Shown: positions 55,341 to 64,000 of the stretch, piece by piece | How positions within the stretch are numbered: position 1 is the stretch's first letter | Layout: every line of letters begins with the position of its first letter | NCBI RefSeq assembly: GCF_016587375.1 | Contig: NZ_BNJG01000005.1 | Location: 186,001-250,000 of the forward strand | From: Ktedonobacter robiniae | Lineage (GTDB): Bacteria > Chloroflexota > Ktedonobacteria > Ktedonobacterales > Ktedonobacteraceae | DNA: 64,000 nucleotides | Direction of reading: 5' to 3' | The notes under the pieces: model-generated | The model's input: only the letters and a program-made list of their open reading frames with translations | Database searches by the model: none | Told to the model about the DNA's origin: nothing | Translations under genes and position numbers: made by a program

Positions 55341-55502
55341 GGTATTGTCAACGTACATTTTTCTCTTGATGAGGTTTCACCACTGAACCTTCATGTGAGG
55401 TCTTTCAGCGGGCTTTCTTCCGAGAAGATTTTGGGCGGCGCCCACTTTTCTCCAGAATTTCTGGCGATAAACGCAACAATTGTCCTCGAGTTGACAATAC
55501 CC
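55341..55502. mobile_element. 162-bp MITE with IS6-type ends, copy 2
   Basis: GGTATTGTCAAC at 55341 and its complement at 55491-55502. Exactly the same length as 7141-7302 and homologous to it in the opposite orientation. The internal segments GTTTCACCAC and CCCACTTTTCTCC correspond to blocks of copy 1. No coding capacity or target duplication. It truncates an MDR gene on its right side. Confidence 0.7.
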
Positions 55503-55627
55503 TGGACGCTGATGAGGACCTGCTCTGGACCACAGGGTGGCACGGGCAGATCCACAAGCTTGAGTTGATCAGGGCCGCCAAAGGCGGGAATGGCGATCGC
55601 TTGTATGCGTTGTCCTTTGTCTATCAC
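55503..55627 (-). pseudogene. MDR oxidoreductase N-terminal stub
   Basis: From GTG 55627 (AAAGGAG upstream) the frame reads IQAIAIPAFGGPDQLKLVDL, PVPPCGPEQVLISVQGI, the first 40 residues of a medium-chain reductase, then runs into the MITE. The rest of the gene is missing on the far side, so the event included a deletion. Confidence 0.65.
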
Positions 55628-55679
55628 TGTTTTCTCTCCTTTCTGCAATGCAGCGTTCGTGCTCTTGTCTTTTCCTGAC

Positions 55680-55748
55680 ACCAAGAAGTATACTCTGATA
55701 AAGGACCTGTTAAAAGGGCCATTTTCAGGTAGAAGAAAGGGGCCATTT
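55680..55748 (+). repeat. solo IS21-like end, copy 1
   Basis: Contains GGGCCATTT twice, 24 bases apart (55716 and 55740), preceded by GATAAAGGAC. The same arrangement and spacing occurs at 58660-58739 in the same orientation. Multiple evenly spaced internal repeats mark IS21-family ends. No transposase is attached. Confidence 0.5.
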
Positions 55749-56030
55749 AAGAAAGATTTTGATTCATACAGGGGCTTTAAGGAGAGCAGATACAGTATAT
55801 CTAAAAGAGCACTACCTGGCGAAAGGCCAGGAATCGCTCTTGACCAGTGTTGTCGCTAAGGTGGTAAGGTAGCCAATTGGCAGGAAATGCTAAAGTGGTA
55901 GGAGGGAGAAGACGGACCCCTCATCCAGGGTCTGGATGAGGCGAGCGCTCAGTTGTGGATTGATCGCTCCCTGGGCATTCCCGGACAGTTCTGGTTTTTT
56001 GCGAGCACGCTCCTCCCATTGGCAAGATGG
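55749..56030. other. intergenic remnant
   Basis: No gene recognised between the IS21-like end and the IS6 copy. Minor stems only. Confidence 0.3.
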
Positions 56031-56590
56031 CGGGCTGTGTTGCAAGAACGGAACCTCATCTGGTAGGATGGAGCCAAAAGATGAGAAGAGAGTAATGATG
56101 GCGACGCAAACCCTGTTCAAATGGCGCCACTTTGAAGCCGAGATGATTTTGCTCTGTGTGCGTTGGTATCTGCGCTATGCGCTCAGCTACCGGGACCTGG
56201 AGGAGATCATGGCGCAACGAGGACTTCCGGTGGATCACACCACCATCTATCGGTGGGGGCAACACTACGCCCCCGAGTTGGAGAAGCGCTGTCGACCTCA
56301 TCTCAAGGTCACCAATGACTCCTGGCGGGTCGATGAGACGTATGTCAAGGTCAAAGGGGTGTGGATGTACCTGTACCGCGCAGTGGATTCTCAGGGAAAC
56401 ACGCTGGAGTTCCATCTGAGTATCACTCGTGATGCTCAGGCGGCCAAGCGCTTTTTCGCCAAAGCCCTTGGGACCTCCCATACTACGACTCCGCGTGTCA
56501 TCACCGTGGACAAAAACGCCGCCTATCCGAAAGCGTTCGATGAACTGAAAGCAGCTCAGGCTCTTTCTGCTGGTTGTGAACTCCGCACCA
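56031..56590 (+). pseudogene. IS6-family element (GTTGCAAAAA type), truncated
   Basis: Left end GGCTGTGTTGCAAGAACGG at about 56033. The transposase from 56098 is intact through WRVDETYVKVKGVWMYLYRA (first Asp) and VITVDKNAAYPKAFDEL (second Asp), then ends at AGCELR followed by foreign sequence. The Glu-bearing C terminus and the right terminus are lost. Confidence 0.78.
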
Positions 56591-56656
56591 CGGGTTTAAA
56601 CCCATGGCTTGCGGCAGGTTAAAGCCCAAGAATGTCAGAAGTCTCCCCGCCTGTCG

Positions 56657-57373
56657 CTATGCAAGCGACAAGAGTATCTCTGCCAATTCGTTAGGTGCTG
56701 CGAAAAAAGGAGAGTGACCAGTTGATAAAGAGAACACGCGCTCACAGGGAAGGTTTCGTTGCATATACCGTTGCATATACAAGCTATTCGCCCGATCGTG
56801 GAGAGTTTCCACATAGAAACGCGGGATACGAGCAAAGCGATCAGTTGTCTTGACAATCGCAGAAAAAGGTTCCAGGGGAGTTGGCCCGAGAAGCATTTGG
56901 GCCAGCGTAATATCGCTTTCGGGACAATCATGGTAAAAGAGGTCGGCTACTCTCTCTACAGGAATTTCGCTCACGCCTTGTGTTTCATTAATATACGTGT
57001 TCTGAAGTATAATAGCATCCTTATCTTTTTGCGCATGTTCCTGTAAGGTCGTGCCGTTGGGAACAAGGAAGGCGGCGAGGTAAATGAGCTTTTGAATTGA
57101 CTCCGAGCATTCTTCTGCTGTTTGGCTGATAACAATGCCACCCATCGAGTGACCCACAAGAATAACAGGTTCGTTTTGTTCCTTAATGATGTGACTGAGA
57201 TGGTCGGTATAGATACGCAACGTTCCAGTAGATGGAGATATACTACGATCTCGGCCAAATCCGGGCAGATCAGGAACAATCACCTTATGGTCTTGTTTTC
57301 GAAGTAACGGAGCGATATGGTACCAGACCCATGCACCATGCCAAGCTCCATGAATCAGTAGATATGTACTCAT
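56657..57373 (-). CDS. alpha/beta hydrolase, plant-esterase/hydroxynitrile-lyase type
   Basis: A 238-residue compact hydrolase: TYLLIHGAWHGAWVWYHIAP at the N terminus, LPGFGRD, nucleophile in VILVGHSMGGIVISQ, and the His in STGHSPFFAAP. The HGAWHGAW start and short lid are typical of the salicylate-esterase-like/HNL group. The acid is probably in YVETLHDRA. AAAAGGAA precedes the ATG at 57373. It is followed upstream by a cupin gene on the same strand, possibly co-transcribed. Substrate unknown. Confidence 0.85.
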   Translation of the reverse strand: MSTYLLIHGAWHGAWVWYHIAPLLRKQDHKVIVPDLPGFGRDRSISPSTGTLRIYTDHLSHIIKEQNEPVILVGHSMGGIVISQTAEECSESIQKLIYLAAFLVPNGTTLQEHAQKDKDAIILQNTYINETQGVSEIPVERVADLFYHDCPESDITLAQMLLGPTPLEPFSAIVKTTDRFARIPRFYVETLHDRANSLYMQRYMQRNLPCERVFSLSTGHSPFFAAPNELAEILLSLA

Positions 57374-57517
57374 GAAGTTTTTCCTTTTACCTGCTGACTC
57401 CAGAAACTGATAGAGCCACACGATCTGGTGAAGAACGCAGAAAAACTTGTGAAAATGAACTTGAATAAGGATGTCGTCACCATTTAATGTGGCTCTACCC
57501 CATGTCTACGCGATAAA

Positions 57518-58012
57518 CTAGAAACTAAAGTGTATTCCGACTGCTGCATTTTCTTCTGGGGTAGCAATCCAATAACCATATTTGGCACTGATAGCCGCAA
57601 ACTTCCCCAGTTCCTCCGGTGTGGGTAGCTGAAGCGTACCATCTATCGATCTTCCCGACTCTCTAAAGAATTGTTCCATCTTATTGGTTGTGATGATGAG
57701 CAGGATTGCTGGCTCATTGGAGGCATTGCGCCATGCGTGCCGTGCATTCCCAGGCACGTGGATATAATCCCCTACTTTCGCTGTGATCCACTCGTGGCTT
57801 TCTGTCTCTTGTTTAAGGCACTGCATTTCACCAGCAATAACGATAAAGTCCTCCACATCAGGGTGACTATGCATGGGAACAAAGACGCCTGGTGGGACAA
57901 CCCCTTTTAACACGCTGAAGCCACTTTCCGTTGTCAGAAACTCGACAGTGGGTCCAAATACTTCGACGGTCAGGCCAGTCGAGGGATTTTTTTCGGTACT
58001 TGCCGTGGTCAT
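57518..58012 (-). CDS. cupin-domain protein
   Basis: A 164-residue single-domain cupin. Motif 1 FVPMHSHPDVEDFIVIAGEM gives two His and Glu ligands; motif 2 GDYIHVPGNARHAWRN supplies the third His. AAGGAG precedes the ATG. The C-terminal helix region (FFRESGRSIDGTLQLPTPEE) resembles small quercetinase-like or sensor cupins. It binds a metal and perhaps a small aromatic. Adjacent to the esterase gene and to a broken MDR gene. Confidence 0.85.
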   Translation of the reverse strand: MTTASTEKNPSTGLTVEVFGPTVEFLTTESGFSVLKGVVPPGVFVPMHSHPDVEDFIVIAGEMQCLKQETESHEWITAKVGDYIHVPGNARHAWRNASNEPAILLIITTNKMEQFFRESGRSIDGTLQLPTPEELGKFAAISAKYGYWIATPEENAAVGIHFSF

Positions 58013-58067
58013 ATCTATCTCCTTGTATTATTCTTTAATCGTGACGGTTATCCGTACTCATCATCCT

Positions 58068-58499
58068 CTAGCGGCCAGCACACCGCATAGGTTGCCTGTA
58101 GCTCCTGTCAAGTCCAACCAGGGGGACTTCGGCTGCCTGGAGGTGCTCAAGGGTTCGTGGCTTGAGCGCCACATCAGTCGCGCGTGTGACAGTGTACTCC
58201 GCAGCCGCGCCATCCCGCCAAAATTCGGTGAGTGCATAGATAGCCTCTCCTACGGCGATACCAGTGACGCCGGACCCCACTTCAACGACCTCACCAGAAA
58301 CATTATGACCTGGTATGGGATGCTGACGTTCGATACCAGCCGGTGTTTTCCAGGTTTCCGACCAGGTCGGTTCCTGCCACATCACACTTGTCGCATGGAC
58401 ACGAATCAGGTCTTCTCCCACTCCTGGCTGAGGTTTCGGTGCATCTTCGAACACACATTGATCGGGTCCGCTCTGACTATATAGGCGAATAGCTTTCAT
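58068..58499 (-). pseudogene. MDR alcohol dehydrogenase-like N-terminal half
   Basis: About 135 residues of a GroES-like domain (GPDQCVFEDAPKPQPGVGED, GHNVSGEVVEVGSGVTGIAV, WRDGAAAEYTVTRATDVALK) ending at AEVPLVGL, followed by unrelated codons and a stop. The Rossmann domain is missing. A second eroded relative of the intact MDR gene at 54.4-55.3 kb. Confidence 0.75.
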
Positions 58500-59014
58500 C
58501 TCTTACATGTCTCCTTGTTCTTCCTCATTCTTCCAGAGCATTCCCAGGCTGATCTCTCCAGCAGGACCGACACATGACCCTACGAAATGCCGCAGACGCC
58601 GAGAAGTCTTGAGCTAAAGGGGAGCTTCTGAATGGATATGTGCCTGCATGAGGCTCCGAAGTGCTTTACCTGGCAAAATTATAGAATGATAATGGTCTTC
58701 CTACAAGGGCCATTTTATATGAAAAGTACGGAGCCATTTTGCTATGCCAGGTTTTGGAACTGGTCTCTCTATGGCGAGCGTGCCCTTGGCCGGAGAGGTG
58801 CGTTCATCCCCCATCTGTTGCTTCTGTTCATGCCTTTCTCACGCGGAAACGCAGGGTGGTCAGTTGCTCGGCTTGTGAGACGGCTATCGTCTCTAAGGCA
58901 ACCTGTTCGCCCGCCTTTCCTCTGAAAGAGCTGGAGAAAGAGACAAAAACACCCCCCTGTGGGTCAAGTGACCCAAGAGAACCTCATCCGCAAGCTCGTA
59001 TGCTGGAAGCAGGA
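58500..59014. other. gene-free stretch between MDR remnant and IS110
   Basis: No supported gene. Apart from the IS21-like end at 58660-58739, no signature was seen. The IS110 right end must lie near 58950-59014 but cannot be placed by eye. Confidence 0.35.
58660..58739 (+). repeat. solo IS21-like end, copy 2
   Basis: ATGATAATGG then GGGCCATTT at 58707 and GAGCCATTT at 58731, the same 24-base spacing as in copy 1 at 55716/55740, with matching upstream block TACCTGGCA/TTCCTGACA. Confidence 0.5.
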
Positions 59015-60253
59015 TTAAGCGATCTGAGTAGGGGTCAGCGTCACCTGATATCCCAACCGTTCAAGCTGCCTGGTTGCCCGTCGCTCAGCATGCTTGCGAT
59101 CTAATTCCGAAAAGTAGTTTGCTCCTCTTTCCTGATAGGGCTCACCAGTCGTGAGCATGTGATAGTAGATCACCAGAATGCTGTGAGCCACCGCCACGAC
59201 AGCACGTTTGTTGCCACGACGAGCAGCAATCTGATGATACTGTGCCGAGAGATAGCTGTGCTTGGTTCGAGCGGCGGCATTGGCGGCTTGAACCAGCATC
59301 GCTTTGATCCAGCGATTGCCTTTGCGAATGCGTCCACTTTTGCGTTTGCCTCCACTCTCGTTATTGCCAGGACAAATGCCCACCCAGGAGGCGAGGTGAG
59401 CGGCATCCGGAAAAGGAGACACATCCGAGCCTATCTCAGCCAGGAGAACTTCGATGATTCGACGGCTACATCCAGGAATAGCATCGAGCCGCTGAATCAA
59501 CGCCTCCTGAGGGCGCAAGCGCTCCTCAATCTCCCTGTCCAGGCGCGAAATTCCCCGATCATGTCGCTCGATCAGGGAGAGCAGTTCCTGCAAGAGGAGG
59601 CGGTGATGGTCCCTCAGGCGTCCACGCAGCGCTTGTGCCAGCGCGTCACGTTTGCTCATCGCACGTCCCAGAGCCAGATCTGCTAACACGGCTGGATCTT
59701 CCTCTCCGCGAAGGAGAGCCGAGAGAATCTGCTGTCCTGATTTCCCCATGATATCCGTCAACACGGACGAGAGCTTCAGATTGGTATCTTCCAGCGTTTT
59801 GTGGAGCCGATTCACCAGCCGGGTTCGCTCGGCGATCAGAGTTGTGCGCAGACGGGTCAGATCACGAAGCTCTCGTTGTTGGGGTGACGGGATAAAGCTG
59901 GGTTTGAGGAGCCCAAACTGCAAGAGTTCGGCGATCCACTCCGCATCCTTTTTATCGGTTTTGCGACCTGGAACGCGTTTGAGATGTTCGGCATTGACAA
60001 TCATGACCTGCTCAAAGTGCCCTTCCATGAGGTTGAAAGGGGACTTCCAATACACCCCGGTTGACTCCATCGCGATGGCCTGGCACCGCGCTGTTTTCAG
60101 CCAGTCAACGCACGAGAGTAATTCACTCGTCATCGTCGAAAAGCGCCGCAGCTCTTTGTGTTGCTGTCCTTTCTCATCGACAGCGAGCAAACATGCCACC
60201 AGAAATTGTTTGTGGACATCAATCCCGCAACAGCTTCGATACAGGACTTCCAT
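59015..60253 (-). CDS. IS110-family recombinase (transposase), intact
   Basis: A 412-residue DEDD recombinase. N-terminal RuvC-like catalytic domain: CCGIDVHKQFLVA (Asp11), AMESTGVYWKSPF (Glu), GRKTDKKDAEWIAELL (two Asp). A long coiled-coil linker follows, then a C-terminal Tnp domain with LDAIPGCSRR and GICPGNNESGGKRKSGRIRK (Ser region). No disruptions. IS110 enzymes act with a bridge RNA encoded in a non-coding end; the region upstream of this gene is the candidate. It inserted between an IS21-type remnant and a dihydrofolate-reductase-like gene. Confidence 0.92.
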   Translation of the reverse strand: MEVLYRSCCGIDVHKQFLVACLLAVDEKGQQHKELRRFSTMTSELLSCVDWLKTARCQAIAMESTGVYWKSPFNLMEGHFEQVMIVNAEHLKRVPGRKTDKKDAEWIAELLQFGLLKPSFIPSPQQRELRDLTRLRTTLIAERTRLVNRLHKTLEDTNLKLSSVLTDIMGKSGQQILSALLRGEEDPAVLADLALGRAMSKRDALAQALRGRLRDHHRLLLQELLSLIERHDRGISRLDREIEERLRPQEALIQRLDAIPGCSRRIIEVLLAEIGSDVSPFPDAAHLASWVGICPGNNESGGKRKSGRIRKGNRWIKAMLVQAANAAARTKHSYLSAQYHQIAARRGNKRAVVAVAHSILVIYYHMLTTGEPYQERGANYFSELDRKHAERRATRQLERLGYQVTLTPTQIA

Positions 60254-60430
60254 CAGGGTTCCTCCTTCTGATACGCTGTGGTCAATGGTTAGCGATCAGC
60301 GACCAGGAAGTACCCGGCCTGTGAGGTTAGATTCCTCTACGTGCTTCTGGAAAAGAGCGACAACTGGCGGTGCAAACGGGTACCTGGAGACAGCTTCGGG
60401 CTCACGCTCATGTTCATAACTGGGCGTCCG
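60254..60430 (-). ncRNA. candidate IS110 bridge RNA region
   Basis: The 5-prime flank of the recombinase lacks a coding frame and can fold. On the minus strand CCAGGTACCCG (60387-60377) pairs with CGGGTA and CCTGG of 60316-60303, with a three-base bulge. This encloses a 60-base loop that contains a second hairpin, GAGG-ttagatt-CCTC (60323-60337). Size and position match bridge RNAs of IS110-type elements. No sequence covariance was available, so this is structural inference only. Confidence 0.4.
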
Positions 60431-60431
60431 T

Positions 60432-60642
60432 TCTCACCTGGCCGCGATTTCTCCAGTATATCCTCTTTCATCCCTGGTGGTGTCCCGGCACGGGGCATGC
60501 TGCTTCGGGCAAAGAAGCGGACACCATCACCGAGCAAGATGGGCGCTACATGCACGAGGATCTCGTCAATCAGCCCTGCCTCGAGACACTGACGGGCGCT
60601 GGCACCGATGATCAGCAGATTCTTCCTCTCTGCGGCTCGCAA
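60432..60642 (-). pseudogene. RibD/dihydrofolate reductase-like C-terminal fragment
   Basis: The minus-strand frame reads GASARQCLEAGLIDEILVHV, APILLGDGVRFFARSSMPRA, the C-terminal part of DHFR-fold (RibD_C-like) reductases. The N-terminal cofactor region is cut by the IS6 element at 60662 and the C-terminal end by the IS110 insertion. Confidence 0.65.
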
Positions 60643-60661
60643 GCCTGTCGCAACTGCGGAT

Positions 60662-61572
60662 GGTTGTGTTGCAAAAATAGGAAGAAAAGAAATGGAGCGT
60701 GAGCGGTCCTATCAAACATTCTTAGGCTGCCCCTCCAAACAGCTTGGCGACCAGCGCAATCTGCCCTCTCACATCCCCTTTTGCCACGCCTTGCAGTTGC
60801 CCTTTTCTCAGCATGTTCATCACCTCGTATCCTTGTAAGGTTCGCCAGGCCGTCTCGAAGGAGAAAAAGCCCATTCCAGGTTTTGTCAACTGTTTGATGA
60901 AGCGATGGTCTTGTTCGATGAGATTATTGAGGTATTTCACCTGCCTCAATTCCACATGTTCAGACAGGACTTTAGCGGCTTTCAGGTTGGCAACAGCCTT
61001 GGGATAAGCTGCGTTCTTATCAACATTGATTACTCGAGGAACTGATGTGACGGGGTTAGTCGCAGTTGTGGGCTGGCCTTCTGTTCCTCGACTGGATGAA
61101 CGTGAGGAGTTCCATCAATGGTGGAACGCAACGCTTTAAGGAAGAAACGGGTAGCCGCCTCTGTATCACGCGTTGGACTCAAGAGAAACTCGAGGGTGTT
61201 CCCCTCAGAGTCAACGGCCCGGTAGTGGTAAAACCAGACTTTCTTGACCTTGATGTACGTTTCATCAACTTTCCAGGAGTCATTGCAGGCTTTCAGGTGG
61301 GGACGGCAGCGTTTCTCCAACTCAGGAGCATAAGACTGAACCCAACGATAGATCGTCGTATGATCGACGTGCAGACCCCGTTCGAGCATGATCTCCTCCA
61401 GGTCACGGTAGCTCAACGCATACCGTAGATACCAGCGCACACAGAGAAGAATGATGTTGGTCTGGAAATGACGCCCTTTAAACAGATTCTGCTCGATCAT
61501 GATGCAAACTCCTCTGCTCCGCTTCAAATAAAGAAGAGTTTATCATCACACCTTCATTCTTGCAACACAACC
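60662..61572 (-). mobile_element. IS6-family insertion sequence (GTTGCAAAAA type), copy 3
   Basis: 911 bp, ends GGTTGTGTTGCAAAAATAGG (60662) and the complement of GGTTGTGTTGCAAGAATG (61572). The transposase from about 61497 has NDSWKVDETYIKVKKVWFYH in one frame and VINVDKNAAYPKAV / VELRQVKYLNNLIEQDHRFI in another; the slip is near 61060-61100. Both ends are present, but the copy is probably dead. No target duplication found. Confidence 0.82.
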
Positions 61573-62040
61573 TGTTGAAACAGGGTCACCTCCATATCTG
61601 GGTAACTCTCGATTTCCATGAGGCCCAGGATCACTAAATGATGCACGATGCGGTCGATAGCCGCCAAGGCCTTCGCGGGATGTTTGAAGATCCTCTCCCA
61701 TTCACTGAAGACGAGATTGGTTGAGAGCATGATGGATTTGCGTTCATAGCGTTCACTAAAAAAGGTAAACAACACCTCCATTTCATCGCGATGTGTGCCT
61801 GGATGGTATTGGGCAGTTTGCTCAGATCAAAGGTGCGAAAGGTTTTCTCCGCAGGTAACCCACTGGCGCTCAACACCCGCGTCGTCCGGCGCTGAGTGCG
61901 TAGGTCTCACTCGTAAACAGCGAGTTCCTACAAATACGCTTCATGGGTAGATGATCTTTGTCCGCCCACAGAGCAATCTCGGCAAAGATAGCCACCATTC
62001 CACCCAGATTGAGTTGCTCTAACATCTCGCGTAACTCAGT
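61573..62040 (-). pseudogene. istB: IS21 helper ATPase (IstB) remnant
   Basis: Minus-strand pieces of IstB: LREMLEQLNLGGMVAIFAEI near the N terminus, LSASGLPAEKTFRTFDLSKL in the middle, and the C-terminal EVLFTFFSERYERKSIMLST plus NLVFSEWERIFKHPAKALAA in other frames. The central Walker region is deleted and several frame changes occur. It shows that an IS21 element existed here, consistent with the solo IS21-like ends. Confidence 0.72.
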
Positions 62041-62392
62041 TTGCCGATTGGGACTCTCAGGTGGGCTACATCCCGTAATGATCCATTAAGGCTTGATAGC
62101 GAGCAGTCCACTCCTCTTGGGTTTCTTTGCGGTGCATTTGGCGAATCGCTGCGGTGAGATGATCAGTACGATGGTGTTAGGGAACCCTAAGCTGCCGGCA
62201 AGCGTACTCGATCCTCTCAGCCAATGCTTCAAAGCTCTCACCGAAACACAGTGTGACCTCCTCTTTCTCTATATCATTTTATTGCCCTCAGCCCACTCAG
62301 AAAGAAGACAAACGAGGGGAGCGAAATGTGACATATTCTGCCGGTATGGACAAAAGCAGATTTGTTGAGGGCTGTCGAATGAACACAAGTGA
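62041..62392. other. remnant region, possible istA tail
   Basis: The minus strand upstream of istB shows a coding-like stretch (QMHRKETQEEWTARYQALMD, about 62090-62150), but no IstA hallmark can be confirmed. Nothing else recognised. Confidence 0.25.
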
Positions 62393-62438
62393 AGAGTCAC
62401 GGGCTTCTTCACTCTAGAGTGAAGAAGCCCGTGACTCT
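62393..62438. repeat. 46-bp perfect loopless palindrome
   Basis: 62393-62415 is the exact reverse complement of 62416-62438 (centre CTCT-AGAG). No A/T tracts on the outside. It separates the IS21 remnant from an ISL3-regulator fusion frame. Confidence 0.85.
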
Positions 62439-62461
62439 CGGAATGACTCATAAATGGGTTC

Positions 62462-63241
62462 TCCGACTGATTTGGTGGAGCGGTTCCCCAGGCGGTTCAA
62501 GTGGCTGATCGTTTTCACGTGGTGAGCAACCTCGTTGAGTACCTAGATCGTTTGATTACTCGCCAATGGCAAGACATTTGTCGCACTCTTGTGCCACCAC
62601 CTTCTATTCACCCAGGTGAGGTTCTGCCTAGCTATAGCTCCACAAGTTCTCCTCGTTTTCGTACCATGGCCGCGCCAGACGATTTGCTGGAGGCTTTGCG
62701 CACGGCTTATCAGTGTGGCACACGTGTGATCTCATTTTGCACAGGAGCCTTCCTCCTGGCTGCCGCAGGATTGCTGGATGGGCGTCGGGCCACGACCCAC
62801 TGGGCCTGGGCTGCGGAACTGGCTGCGCGCTATCCGAAAGTCCAGGTCAATCCCCGCGTGCTCTATGTCGATGATAACCAGGTGTTGACGGCTGCAGGAA
62901 CAGCAGCGGCTATCGACCTGTCTCTCTATATTGTGCGCCAGGATTACGGAGCTGAAATTGCCGCGGCTGTCGCACGGCGGATGGTTGTTCCTCTCCATGC
63001 GACCCTGGGGATGACTCCCTATCAATGGATACTTCAACAGCGCATCGTGCTGGCTCAGCGTCTTCTGGAAACGACCAACAAGCCCGTTGAGCAGATTGCT
63101 CCGTGCTGTGGTTTTCATTCAGCAGCGACGTTGCGCTTGCACTTCCAGCGTTTTCTGCGTATTTCGCCACAGGCATATCGTCATACTTCTCAGCAAAAAC
63201 AAGGGGAGAGGCGCATAGAGTACGACCCTGGTGATAAATGA
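62462..63241 (+). pseudogene. ISL3 fragment fused to a GATase1-AraC (FtrA-like) regulator lacking its first HTH
   Basis: The frame starts in ISL3 transposase sequence (QVADRFHVVSNLVEYLDRL, same motif as in the ISL3 copy at 8.6-10.1 kb). It then switches to a DJ-1/PfpI-AraC regulator: GTRVISFCTGAFLLAAAGLL (nucleophile-elbow region), GRRATTHWAWAAELAARYP, VDDNQVLTAAGTAAAIDLSL. After RRMVVPLHA about 55 residues with the first AraC helix-turn-helix are missing, and it resumes at GMTPYQWILQQRIVLAQRLL and CGFHSAATLRLHFQRF. Both ends of the DNA-binding logic are damaged, so probably non-functional. Confidence 0.75.
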
Positions 63242-63660
63242 CATGAAAAGCGGATCTGACACACTCATAAGGCGTATGGGAGGTGAGGCGCAAATACCTG
63301 AAATCGCTTGCATGCACCATTCGCGCCGCAATCAACCACAACTTTCAGCACCATGCTTCCATAAGAAACTCAAAATAGGTTCAGGTAGAGTTAATAAAAC
63401 CTGTCAGCTATCTGGGATCATTAATTATTCTTGAGTCCCTTATAACGAAAGTTGTCAGGATATGCGCACATTTTATTGAGATCCTCATCAAGTGGATAGT
63501 AATACCATCATTGCTCCGCTGATAGCGGTATTTGACACCTCGCCATAACATACTTGACTTATGTGGTCAATGCAACGTGAGCAAAAAATGCCCGGAGGCT
63601 TGCAAATGGGGGAAAATCCAGGTACGATTGATGTATCAGCCTATCTCATCGTGTTGGAGG
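63242..63660. other. gene-free stretch, nothing recognised
   Basis: AT-richer than the surroundings. No frame with support. AATACC/GGTATT short stem near 63509-63536 only. Confidence 0.3.
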
Positions 63661-63667
63661 GAGCACG

Positions 63668-64000
63668 GTGCCCAAACGCAAGCGGGTTCAACGAGAACAT
63701 ACTGAGGACTGGCAAACCATCCAGCAATACACCTCTACGAGAACAATGTCTGGCAAAAGGAGCCAAAGGCAATCGTGCTCGACGGGTTAGCGCTGTCCGT
63801 CGCCTCTTGCCCCCACCTACCTCGGTTGTGTGTGAGCAAAAGCCTGTCCTTCTCGGACCAATACGATGGGTGGATGTCGCAGGTCGAGCGCTTCGCCGCA
63901 CCTGGACCATCCATTGGCGTCGTCAACACGCTGAGATCATCGCGCTTGTCGAGTGTCCTGAGAAGGTTTTTCCACCACCACGTCCCCCTCGTGAAGTGCG
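63668..64000 (+). pseudogene. transposase remnants at window edge
   Basis: From GTG 63668 the frame reads PKRKRVQREHTEDWQTIQQY, related to the transposase N terminus at 15106, then breaks. Another frame follows with GNRARRVSAVRRLLPPPTSV and GRALRRTWTIHWRRQHAEII, resembling the N-terminal part of a second transposase and open at the window edge. No intact protein. Confidence 0.4.

Overview
The window looks like a chromosome segment from a multicellular, actinomycete-like Chloroflexota (Ktedonobacterales type). This is inferred from gene content: very large LuxR-type and SARP/BTAD-type ATPase regulators, a CHAT-NB-ARC-TPR protein, WD40 and Ser/Thr-kinase remnants, multi-PAS sensor kinases, and a very dense load of insertion sequences (IS6, ISL3, IS701, ISAs1, IS110, IS21, IS200/IS605). 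No rRNA, tRNA, CRISPR array or replication origin was recognised.

Layout. 0.2-5.9 kb: beta-carbonic anhydrase, NmrA-like reductase, barstar-like protein, and a PadR regulator-hydrolase operon, separated by IS remnants and long perfect palindromes. 6.1-10.3 kb: integrase remnant, a 162-bp MITE, a secreted orphan and an ISL3 element with one nonsense codon. 10.5-16.5 kb: a LuxR-ATPase, a hydrolase and a double-GNAT acetyltransferase. 17.3-23.1 kb: the most striking unit, a three-gene operon of a caspase-like CHAT-NB-ARC-TPR protein, a TIR-domain protein with a C-terminal zinc ribbon, and a three-helix membrane protein, resembling a STAND-type conflict or immune system. 23.6-26.9 kb: an isochorismatase-MFS operon divergent from an HTH-citrate-synthase-like protein that has lost both catalytic histidines and is probably a ligand-sensing regulator; palindromes lie between the two promoters. 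27-35 kb: an HTH/coiled-coil protein, an IS701 copy, then a minus-strand series of oxidoreductases (two aldo/keto reductases, SDR, SnoaL) with broken relatives, DUF6176-like and response-regulator genes. 35.7-43.7 kb: a frameshifted SARP/BTAD ATPase, a WD40 fragment duplicated from 27 kb, a truncated membrane coiled-coil gene, an IS6 element, a kinase remnant and YceI. 44-64 kb: a gene graveyard rich in IS elements, with intact islands (ISAs1, VOC protein, two sensor kinases, quinone-reductase-like MDR, esterase, cupin, IS110).

Cross-cutting observations. Several otherwise intact genes are broken by a one-base change inside a homopolymer run (CHAT, SARP, sensor kinase, membrane coiled-coil gene, IS6 transposase). 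This is either real decay or sequencing error and should be settled before calling them pseudogenes. Two 162-bp elements 48 kb apart share IS6-type ends and internal sequence, defining a MITE family. Five long perfect or near-loopless palindromes with mostly unrelated arm sequences punctuate the window. Many gene fragments end exactly at IS6-type termini, which fits IS6-driven deletion or rearrangement.
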